From NCBI GenBank assembly GCA_013297655.1, contig JAAFHV010000023.1, positions 6,040 through 45,547 of the forward strand: a stretch of DNA of 39,508 nt. Direction: 5' to 3'. A program made the translations under genes and the position numbers. Source of the DNA: Myxococcales bacterium. GTDB lineage: Bacteria > Myxococcota_A > Polyangia > Polyangiales > Polyangiaceae. The notes below the pieces were generated by a model. The model made no database searches, was not told the DNA's origin, and saw nothing but the letters and a program-made list of their open reading frames with translations. This document shows positions 31,981 through 39,508 of the stretch, piece after piece. How positions within the stretch are numbered: position 1 is the stretch's first letter; every line of letters begins with the position of its first letter.

Positions 31981-34900
31981 TTACCACCAGTTGAGATATT
32001 TGGACTTACCCGGCGTCGCCTCATACTGCGCGACGCCGCCATAATGGGGAGTGTTCGCCCTGTGTGCCATGGTCTCGACGAGCTGCATAGTCCCACGGTT
32101 CGTGTGAGGATTGTAGTTATCAAGATGATGCCAGGTGTAGCCCTCCGGCGTGCTTCGGAATCCGGCAGCTTTGTTTGCCGCCGCGTAATCAAGCGGGTAA
32201 GATCCGGTGTATTCAATATCAACTATTGCGCTCTGCCCTGGGCCCTTCGCTGGATGCAGTGCGTTCGAGTTTTTGAAGTCTACGCCGGTTCGAGCGTTCC
32301 ACACCTCGCCGTTGTCCACGGGCTCAACCGATTCGGGTACGCCCTCGGACGGAATGGCTGTGGGGCGGCCTGGGGTCTTGGCGGTCGGAACGTCTTTTCT
32401 TGGGTTGGGTTTCTGGCCTGCGCCGGGCTTGTTGTCCGGGCCGTGCAGCGGGTTATCCGCGTAGTACTTAGTGACGAGCCCGAGGCCTAGGCCAGTGCCG
32501 GGAACGATCGCCGGTGCGCTCGCTGCCGCGAGGGACGGTGGGACCCCAGCGGGCTGTGGCGTCAAGAACGGAAGTTGAAGCGACGGGCCGGGGCCGCTCG
32601 CGGGAGGTACTCCCCCACCTCCCAACATTGACTTCGCACCGAAAATCGTCGCGACGGCGCCTACGGCCATCCCCCCAAGCATGCGGGAGGCCTTCTCATC
32701 GGACAGAGGTCCACCTGTTTCGGGATCACGGTCATCGTAGAGCGCCCGCCCCGTTTCGGCGGTGTCTCGTACGCCGTAGAGCACGCCCGCTGCTGTGACT
32801 GCCGCAACGAAGGTGCCTTCCGAGACGCCGACGGCGGCGGCCATCACCGGTATGGATGCCCCTGCGGTCATGACTGCGAGCGCAGTGAATGCGATGATGC
32901 CGACCGCGATCCCTGCGCCGATAGCGACCTGGTCCCACTTTACTTTCCAGTTGCCACTTTGGTCGAAATGTCCGGCCGGCTCGGCACCAACATACCCATA
33001 CAAATTCCCCCCATCCACCAACCCACTCGGATCACAGCTCACCCACCGCCCCAACCAAGGCGCCAAATACCTCGCCGCGTGGTACCCGAACCCCGTCTCT
33101 TCATCCCTCTCGAGGCCCGTGTACCGGTACCTCTTGAACGACACCTCCGCTCCGCTCCTCCCCGCCTGGAACGCGCTCGTCCCATACGGGTGAAACTCCT
33201 CGTACGCGATTAACCCGCCCGCCTCGTCGAGCTCGACGGTCGCGCTCCCGAGGTGGTTCGCGAGCTGGAATCGCGTCACAGGCCGGTCCGCCACCACGCG
33301 GCGATCGGTGACCGTCTTCGTCTCCACGAGGGCGATCCGCCTCGTGTCGTCCGTCACGTGCAGCGTCTCGCGCTCGTTCTCTACCGTCACGCCGTCGGGC
33401 GCGTACTCGCGGTAAATCTCGAAGCCGCCGAGGTAGACGCGCTCCTTCGTTCGCACCCCCGAAGTGGCCTCGATGACCTTCTTTACCCGTTGGCCACCTG
33501 CATCATACACGTAGTGCGCGGTGCCGCCTCCGCCGAGGCTCGCGGTGGTGAGCTGGTCCTCGAAGTCCCACCCCAGCTGCGCGAGGTGGGGCATCGAGAG
33601 GGTGTTCCCGTGCGCGTCGTAGGTATAACGCTCAGTGGTCGTGCCCGCGCTGCCCACTTCGGTCGAAGTGACCCGGTTGTTCGTCTTTCCGGCCTCCAGC
33701 AGGCTCGGCGCGGCATACGCGTAGCGGCGGGTGTAGCCGCTTGCGTCGGCGAGGTGGCGAAACGTCTCGAAGTTGCCCTCGGCGTCGTACTCGTAGCGCT
33801 GGGTGTACGCCTGAATGGCCTGGAGATCGTTGGCGTGCGCGCGGTGGCCAAGAAGGGGGTAGTCGCGGTAATTGCCATTCGGCGGGTCGAACGACAAACC
33901 TCCCTGCGCCGCGTGCTCCCGGCCCTTCGCCTCCACCAGCCGATTCGCCGAGTCGTACGTGTACTCCCCCACCGCCTCGACGAGCCCGCCCCCGCGCGCA
34001 ACCGCCTGGTGCGCGACGTCCTCGATGCGCACCACGTTCCCGCCCGCGTCGTACGTGTAGCGGAGATCTTGCACCACCCCCGCGTCACGGAAAAGGTTCG
34101 AAGCAGTCGCGTCCGCCCCCGCCGGCCGTGTCGTGCGCAGCCGCGTGAGCCTGAAGGTCAGCGGATCGTAGGCATACGTCGTGGTCGCGCCGTTCCCATA
34201 CGTAATCTCCGTTCGGCGCCCCTTCTCGTCGTAGGCGACGGCGCGCACGAACGACGTGCCCATCGCCGCGCCGCGCAGCTCCACGTCGAGCGACTCGAGG
34301 AGGTTTGCCTCGTTGAAACGTGGAAGATGCACGCTCCCGTCGGGGGTCGTCGCGCGCACGGTGCGACCCGCCGCGTCGAGCTCCTTCGTGCTCGTGTAGG
34401 TGCCCCCGGTCACGGCCTGCTCCGTGCGCCAGTCCACCGCCGGCGAATGCCCGGCCAGTAGATCGCGGCGCGACTCCACCGCGTTGCCCTTGAAGTCGTA
34501 GGCGACCACTGTGGCCACGCCCGCGCCATCGTAATGGGCATATGGCTTCGCGCGGTGGTTCTTGGCACTCCCGCGCGACTCGCCGTACACTGTGCGCTCC
34601 GCCAAACGCTCGCTGCCCCCCTCGCTCACCCAAAGGCCCGTCGGCCTCCGCAGGCGATCGTAGGTCATGCGGCGCGCATGTCCGCGGCTGTCCCATGCGC
34701 GAATCGGCTTTTGGCTCGCGTCGCTCAGCGTCCACCGGTCGCCCGCTTCCATGCTCGCCTGATGCAGCGGCTGCCCGAGCAGGTCGTAGTCCACCCGCAA
34801 GATCGTGCGCCCCTTCGCGTCGACGACCTCCCGCGCGAGGCCCTCCACGTCGAGCACCGTGCGCTGGGCGAAGATCTCCTCGGTGCCGTGTTTTGCGTGC

Positions 34901-37900
34901 CCCGGGCAGTCGGTGCGGGTCTTCGTCTGCGTGAGGAACGTGCGGCCGAGGGTGTCCAGGTGCGCCACCTGTGGCGTGTCCGCGTGCACGCGCGCCTTCC
35001 GCGCCGCGATCGCCTCGTGCGGCCCCAGCGCGCCGCCCTCGCGTTCGGCGAGCCACGTGCGATAGCCGGCGCCCACGCCCGGCTCTGCGAAATAGCGCGC
35101 GACGAAGCTCGCGATGTGCTTGTCCGTCCGCGGATCTCCCGTCTCCTCTCCACTCGGGGCTGCGGTGTCGCTCGCGCCGTAGGTGGCCACTCGCCACGGG
35201 CCGAACACCACCTTCTCGTAGGTGCCATTCGGGTGAAGCGTGGCCACCGCGCGGCCCACCGGATCATAGAAGAGCGTCGGCGTCACCCCCTGCGAACGCA
35301 TCTCGTCTTCAGGCTCGAAGAGGTGCGTCGCGCTGAAGAAGGGCTCGTACCTCCGTATCGGGAGCCCCTGTGCATTGTACACGGTTCGACCGGTGCCAAC
35401 CCAGCGCACGGGCGCGAGAGCCTTTTGCGGCCTGCCGAACGCGTCGAGCACGAGGTTGCCCGTCGCGACGTCGCCAGAGGGCAAACCACGAGCGGGCTCT
35501 CGAGCGGCGGCGAGCCCTGCCTCGGCCTCCACCTTGCTCTGTACTTCGCGGCCGAAGCCGTCCGAATACACGATTGCGACGCTGACACGGGTCGCCCTGC
35601 CGCCGGGCGCGTGAAGGTGCGTCTCCCGCGCGAGCGCAGCCGCAAACGAAGGCTCGCCCGTCCGCGCGAAGTGGCCCGGATCGTAGACGAAGCGCGCCGT
35701 CGCCTCGCCGAGGAGACCGGCTGCCGATCCCTTCGGATCCCGCGCGAAGCGTTGGACCTCGGCGAGCGTAAGACAGGCCTTTACTGCCGTAAGCGCGTCA
35801 CCCAGGGCCTCGCCCACTTTGCCCATGATCGCCGTCGCCGCGACCCGGCCGAGCGCGTCGAAGAGCGCCGCCTGGCGATTGCCATTTTCGTCCGTGATCT
35901 CTGCCGGAGAAAGGACCCGGTAGTCGTTCGTGACCCGCACCTCGTTTTCGAGCAAGTCTCGTGTGCCGATCGCCAGCAGCGACGTCGCGTCGTAGTCGGC
36001 CGTCCACGTCGCGCCGAACGGGTCGAACCCCTTACGTGCTCGATAGAACCCGTCCATCGCCGCGGCTTGCTCGGTCGTGGCCGTCGAAGCGGGCGCGCTC
36101 GGATCGGCCGCCGCGGAGAAGAAGCTCCGACCCGACGTAATCCAGTATCCTCCGTCGTCGAAGAGATACCCGCCTTGGTCCTCCCCTTTTCCTTCGAGGA
36201 GGGCGCGCGCGTTGGGGACCAGGCTCTCCGCCCCGCGCTGAAAGACTTTTTGCACCAACGAAGGTGTCAGCGCGAGCTTCTGACTCTCCCCCGGAAGCGC
36301 GAGAGACTCGACCTCCCCAAGCGGAGAGAGCGCCGTGAGATCGTCGCGTCGGTACCTCGAGCGCGCATGCTCTACGAGGCGCCGCGTGGCTCGCCTCGCC
36401 GGCGCGACCGTCTCGTAGGGTATCTCCTCGAGCGTATCGAGCAGGGCGAAGCCGCGGCCCGCGAACGTCTCGAAGGCGAAGCGCGTGCGCCCAGGTGCGA
36501 GCTCGAGGCCGGTGAGCTCGTAGGTGCGCGTTTCGCACGGAAGCGGCGCGCGATGGTGGCCGTTCGCGAGGGCCGCCGGCGATACCCTGTTTGTGGTGAA
36601 TCGGGCCTCGGTGTAGACGATCACGTGGCGCTCTTGAACGGCGCTATCGGCAAGGGAAATCTCGGCCCCGCGTGCGCTCGTGGCACGGCCATAGGCGACA
36701 TCGAGCTTCCGCAACACATTGCCGAACGTGTCGGTCTCGAGCACCATCTCGTGGGTCGTGCGCGCGTCGCTCGGCGTGCGCTCGTAGTGCCTCGTCAGCG
36801 TCTCGCGCGTCTCGGCGAAGAACACGCCGTGACGGCCCGCGCCCTTCGGGACGAGCCGTTTCACCGTGAAGCTCGCCTCCGTCACCGCGTACGGAATGGC
36901 TTCTTTCTCCGAGCCGTCCAGCGCGTAAACCTCTTTGCGAAGCACGCGGCCACGAAGCGCTCGGCACGCCTCGCGCTCCTCGTCCACGTCGAGGCCCGCC
37001 GGTAGCTCCGTGTCTGCGAGGAGGGCCTCGCGCACCTCCGCCGGCGTCTTCCCCGCCTCGCGGAAGTACTCCCCTCGATCGCCGCCCGCGCCGAGGCCGG
37101 CGAAGTAGTCCGACACGTGGTCACGGTCGCGGTAGTGGCCCGTGTGAAACCACGTCTTCGTGAGCACCGGCGGCGTGCGCGCGAACGGCTCCACGTCCTT
37201 CGCGACGAGGACCTCCGCGCCGGCCAGGGCTTCGCTGTCGAACTGCTCCACGAGCCCGAACCCACGAAACTCTCGCTCGTGGCCGTCGAAGTGGCCATGA
37301 TGGTACGCGTAGCGGGTGGCAAACAAACTGCCACTCACGAGGTCGTGCGTAACGCTGCGCACGAGCACGTGCACCGGAAACGGCAGCTTCGTGATCCACG
37401 GCTTGCCCGCCGCTTTGTCGGCCAAGTAGAACGCCGTCGATGACGTGTACTCTGCACGTGTCTCCACGCCGAGGCCGCTCTTCGTGCCCACGAGCAGGTG
37501 CGGCTTCTTGCCGCCCATGAGGTCCACGTAACGAAGCTGCCGTCCCGAGTCTCCCGGCAGCGGCGACGACCACACGAGACACGCCGTCCCGTTTCCCAGG
37601 AGGTCCACCGCCGAAACCGTGGTCGCGGCGCTCACGATCGGAAATCCCGGGAGCTCCTTCGCGGCGGTGAGTCGGTTACCCGATTGATTGAAGTAGAGGC
37701 GCGCGCCTGCCGCTCCCAAGTACACGATGTCGGTCAGCCCCGAGCCGTCGAGATCGGCGAGGCGAACGCGGCTCGAATCGAAGGCCTCGGCACGGTCGAA
37801 ACGAGGCGCGTTTTCGAGCGTGATTTTCGCGCCGAAGCGGCCGTATCCGAGGTTCGGCCAGTAGGCCACTTCGCCGTTCCGAATGCGAACGAGGTCGGTC

Positions 37901-39508
37901 AACCCATCGCCGCTCATGTCAGCGAGGTGGAGCGACTCGCTCCCGTCCGCGAACACCACCCGCGGAGCCCCGGACCGTGTGGCCGGGGCGTCGGCTTCGG
38001 ACGCGAACGTGTGCAACCGCCGTGGCGCGCCAAAGCCCTGCTCGCCCTTCGACGGATACCACGTGAGCACGTCGGACTCGGTGACGAGGATGTCGACGTG
38101 CCCGTCGCCGTCGAGGTCCACGAAGCGAAGGTTCGGATCGCGAAAGTCGACGTTCGGCAAGCTCACGAACGGGCGGAACGATTGCCAATCTCCGTCGGCG
38201 CTACGCTCGTAGAACCCCGGGATTTCTCCTGAGAACGAGACAACGTCGAGCTGGCCGTCCCCGGCGAGATCGAGGAGCTGGGTGCCCCCCGCCGCCATCG
38301 CGAAGAGCGAAGGCTTGGTGGGCAACGTCCGCGCGCGCCCGAAGCGCCCTTGCCCGAGACCGGGCTTGTAATGGAGCGCGCCCGCCTCTTCCGTAAGAAT
38401 GCCCGAGATCCCCTCGCCGTCGAGGTCGACCCATTGGGCATTCGCAGACAGGGCACTCGGAGCATGGGTCAGGCTCTCGTGCGAGAGCGCGCGGACCTCG
38501 GTGGAGAGGGTGACCTTCTGGAACGTGAGCTCCAGCGGCGGCACCGACTCGCGCACGTAGGCGACGAGGAGCGCGCCTCCCCGCGACGTCGGCGGCGCTT
38601 CGTCACGCAAGAATCCCGATTGCACCACCCGACGGACGAACGAGGCGAACCGGGTGCTGCCTTGGTGCGCGAGCTCCTCGTCGAGGGAGGCGCTCGTGGG
38701 CAGATCCTTGTAGACGAGCTCCGTCTGCGCCACGAGCACGCCGTCGCGGGCGATCTCTGCCGGCAGCCCGTTCGTGAGCGACGGAAACCTGTGAAACATG
38801 CACACACGTGCGCAGCGGCGATGGGTACGAACCTCGAAGCCCGCGCGGTACGACGAGAACGGATCGGGCCGCGGCGCCCACTTCCGTGTCGCCCGGCTCG
38901 TCGCGAGAACGCGGTCGAGGCGCTCGTTCGCGGGGCCCGGCGCCGCGTCCACCATCTCTTCGACGCGACCCTCGTCGTAATCGAAGACCACGTCGAAATG
39001 CCAATCGAGACGGGAGAGGTCGCGCTCGCGAAGGCACGAGACGGTGTTGCCGTAGCGAACCCGCGCGAGGTACCGCTGCGCGCTACGAACCCTATTTTTC
39101 TCGCTCGGCCGCGAGAGATCGATGCCCGCGTCGTCCTCCGCGACGTACTCGTAGAGGATCGCGTTTCCGCGGTCGTCGCGGCTCTCGCGGAGGAGCCACG
39201 AGAAGGTGCGCGCGGGCCCGGTGATCCCTGGCTCGTCGATCCGGCTCGCTTCGTCGAGCCCGAAGAGGCTCGTCACGTTGTCGCGCGACGTGGTCCGCCA
39301 GTGGATCTCCCCCGTCCCGAGGTTCGTGAGCCGCTCGATCCGCGCGAAGGATCCCTCCGTCCGCGGCTGATAGCCCACGATCGCGAAGCCCGGCGCGCTC
39401 CGCGTGTCCTCCGCGATGTGCCCGTCGCCGTCCCGAGACGGCACCAGATCTTCGGCCCCCGCGAGCACGAACACGTCGGACTCGCTCGCGTCGTCGTAGC
39501 GCGGAAGT
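31981..39508 (-). CDS. SpvB/TcdB-Rhs polymorphic toxin with C-terminal WHH nuclease tip (5' end outside window)
   Basis: More than 2,500 residues are visible; the frame stays open at the right edge (YDDASESDVFVLAGAEDLV), so the true start is outside. Order by position: an SpvB-type N-terminal part (39508 to about 38500); VCBS/FG-GAP-like repeats of the TcdB type (about 38430-37650, DLDGDGHVDIL, DMSGDGLTDLV); a TcdB middle region (about 37560-36500); Rhs/YD repeats (about 35000-33150); the Rhs core end RYLAPWLGRWVSCDPSGL (about 33020-33075); a hydrophobic Ala/Gly segment (32740-32945); and a tip with W-H-H (codons 32125-32133), then MQLVETMAHRAN, PHYGG, matching the WHH clade of HNH/ENDO VII nucleases. 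Tc-type proteins form a hollow cocoon around the tip and deliver it into cells; here B and C parts are one chain. A SUKH immunity gene follows at once. Confidence 0.93.
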   Translation of the reverse strand, partial: LPRYDDASESDVFVLAGAEDLVPSRDGDGHIAEDTRSAPGFAIVGYQPRTEGSFARIERLTNLGTGEIHWRTTSRDNVTSLFGLDEASRIDEPGITGPARTFSWLLRESRDDRGNAILYEYVAEDDAGIDLSRPSEKNRVRSAQRYLARVRYGNTVSCLRERDLSRLDWHFDVVFDYDEGRVEEMVDAAPGPANERLDRVLATSRATRKWAPRPDPFSSYRAGFEVRTHRRCARVCMFHRFPSLTNGLPAEIARDGVLVAQTELVYKDLPTSASLDEELAHQGSTRFASFVRRVVQSGFLRDEAPPTSRGGALLVAYVRESVPPLELTFQKVTLSTEVRALSHESLTHAPSALSANAQWVDLDGEGISGILTEEAGALHYKPGLGQGRFGRARTLPTKPSLFAMAAGGTQLLDLAGDGQLDVVSFSGEIPGFYERSADGDWQSFRPFVSLPNVDFRDPNLRFVDLDGDGHVDILVTESDVLTWYPSKGEQGFGAPRRLHTFASEADAPATRSGAPRVVFADGSESLHLADMSGDGLTDLVRIRNGEVAYWPNLGYGRFGAKITLENAPRFDRAEAFDSSRVRLADLDGSGLTDIVYLGAAGARLYFNQSGNRLTAAKELPGFPIVSAATTVSAVDLLGNGTACLVWSSPLPGDSGRQLRYVDLMGGKKPHLLVGTKSGLGVETRAEYTSSTAFYLADKAAGKPWITKLPFPVHVLVRSVTHDLVSGSLFATRYAYHHGHFDGHEREFRGFGLVEQFDSEALAGAEVLVAKDVEPFARTPPVLTKTWFHTGHYRDRDHVSDYFAGLGAGGDRGEYFREAGKTPAEVREALLADTELPAGLDVDEEREACRALRGRVLRKEVYALDGSEKEAIPYAVTEASFTVKRLVPKGAGRHGVFFAETRETLTRHYERTPSDARTTHEMVLETDTFGNVLRKLDVAYGRATSARGAEISLADSAVQERHVIVYTEARFTTNRVSPAALANGHHRAPLPCETRTYELTGLELAPGRTRFAFETFAGRGFALLDTLEEIPYETVAPARRATRRLVEHARSRYRRDDLTALSPLGEVESLALPGESQKLALTPSLVQKVFQRGAESLVPNARALLEGKGEDQGGYLFDDGGYWITSGRSFFSAAADPSAPASTATTEQAAAMDGFYRARKGFDPFGATWTADYDATSLLAIGTRDLLENEVRVTNDYRVLSPAEITDENGNRQAALFDALGRVAATAIMGKVGEALGDALTAVKACLTLAEVQRFARDPKGSAAGLLGEATARFVYDPGHFARTGEPSFAAALARETHLHAPGGRATRVSVAIVYSDGFGREVQSKVEAEAGLAAAREPARGLPSGDVATGNLVLDAFGRPQKALAPVRWVGTGRTVYNAQGLPIRRYEPFFSATHLFEPEDEMRSQGVTPTLFYDPVGRAVATLHPNGTYEKVVFGPWRVATYGASDTAAPSGEETGDPRTDKHIASFVARYFAEPGVGAGYRTWLAEREGGALGPHEAIAARKARVHADTPQVAHLDTLGRTFLTQTKTRTDCPGHAKHGTEEIFAQRTVLDVEGLAREVVDAKGRTILRVDYDLLGQPLHQASMEAGDRWTLSDASQKPIRAWDSRGHARRMTYDRLRRPTGLWVSEGGSERLAERTVYGESRGSAKNHRAKPYAHYDGAGVATVVAYDFKGNAVESRRDLLAGHSPAVDWRTEQAVTGGTYTSTKELDAAGRTVRATTPDGSVHLPRFNEANLLESLDVELRGAAMGTSFVRAVAYDEKGRRTEITYGNGATTTYAYDPLTFRLTRLRTTRPAGADATASNLFRDAGVVQDLRYTYDAGGNVVRIEDVAHQAVARGGGLVEAVGEYTYDSANRLVEAKGREHAAQGGLSFDPPNGNYRDYPLLGHRAHANDLQAIQAYTQRYEYDAEGNFETFRHLADASGYTRRYAYAAPSLLEAGKTNNRVTSTEVGSAGTTTERYTYDAHGNTLSMPHLAQLGWDFEDQLTTASLGGGGTAHYVYDAGGQRVKKVIEATSGVRTKERVYLGGFEIYREYAPDGVTVENERETLHVTDDTRRIALVETKTVTDRRVVADRPVTRFQLANHLGSATVELDEAGGLIAYEEFHPYGTSAFQAGRSGAEVSFKRYRYTGLERDEETGFGYHAARYLAPWLGRWVSCDPSGLVDGGNLYGYVGAEPAGHFDQSGNWKVKWDQVAIGAGIAVGIIAFTALAVMTAGASIPVMAAAVGVSEGTFVAAVTAAGVLYGVRDTAETGRALYDDRDPETGGPLSDEKASRMLGGMAVGAVATIFGAKSMLGGGGVPPASGPGPSLQLPFLTPQPAGVPPSLAAASAPAIVPGTGLGLGLVTKYYADNPLHGPDNKPGAGQKPNPRKDVPTAKTPGRPTAIPSEGVPESVEPVDNGEVWNARTGVDFKNSNALHPAKGPGQSAIVDIEYTGSYPLDYAAANKAAGFRSTPEGYTWHHLDNYNPHTNRGTMQLVETMAHRANTPHYGGVAQYEATPGKSKYLNWW

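Noticed and set aside
31536..32222. Start of the first SUKH gene at 32222
   Set aside because: The extra 81 residues are the toxin's C-terminal codons in another frame; ATG 31979 directly follows the toxin stop and begins the SUKH pattern.
34534..37005. An 823-codon plus-strand open frame opposite the toxin gene
   Set aside because: It has an antisense composition (Arg, Glu, Val, Ala) and no recognisable motif; the minus strand carries continuous TcdB/Rhs sequence.
1..39508. tRNA, rRNA, riboswitch or insertion-sequence features
   Set aside because: No cloverleaf, rRNA-like stretch, known riboswitch core or transposase motif was recognised by eye; a tRNAscan and Rfam search would settle this.

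Overview
The window looks like a chromosomal stretch from a high-GC Myxococcota bacterium, probably of the Polyangia type. This is inferred from four things: the strong G/C bias at third codon positions; a kinase fused to a STAND ATPase and WD40 repeats; DUF4132/WGR proteins; and many lipoproteins with Ala/Asp/Gly-rich linkers after the lipidated cysteine. No rRNA, tRNA, CRISPR array, insertion sequence or plasmid replication gene was seen.

Layout. At 1-7.3 kb lie the end of a lysine/alanine-rich (histone H1-like) protein, a lipoprotein, a large Ser/Thr kinase-STAND-WD40 signalling protein, a glutathione S-transferase-like protein and an outer-membrane-type lipoprotein. At 7.3-13.9 kb a DUF4132 protein and a WGR protein with a Cys-rich C-terminus are transcribed divergently. 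At 14-19.2 kb is a minus-strand run of lipoproteins, a ferritin-like protein, a DUF4328 membrane protein and a TonB-C-like anchored protein.

At 19.3-26.5 kb is a tightly packed minus-strand operon for menaquinone biosynthesis by the futalosine route. In transcription order it reads ubiE/menG, ubiX-type flavin prenyltransferase, a small radical-SAM-less relative of MqnC/MqnE, mqnE, a single-chain MqnA-MqnC fusion, an aminofutalosine-deaminase-like amidohydrolase, and a UbiA/MqnP prenyltransferase. Every junction overlaps by 4 to 8 bases, and four genes start with GTG. MqnB, MqnD and the UbiD-type MqnL are not in the window.

At 26.7-30.2 kb are a DUF1285-like protein, an ACT-domain phosphoglycerate dehydrogenase (SerA), a lipoprotein and a dicluster ferredoxin. 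A 210-base gap before the ferredoxin holds a nested inverted repeat and a decayed copy of the ferredoxin 3' end.

At 30.3-39.5 kb is a polymorphic toxin locus on the minus strand. A giant SpvB/TcdB/Rhs protein (a fused Tc-toxin B+C type chain, cut by the right edge) ends in a WHH-type HNH/ENDO VII nuclease tip. It is followed by a SUKH immunity gene, a fossil toxin-tip end with its own paralogous SUKH gene joined by an ATGA overlap, and a third, different SUKH gene. The tip and immunity genes are visibly AT-richer than the rest.

The most distinctive items are the MqnA-MqnC fusion, the adjacent core-less MqnC/MqnE relative, and the toxin-tip fossil that records cassette replacement. All function calls come from reading motifs by eye; no database search was run.
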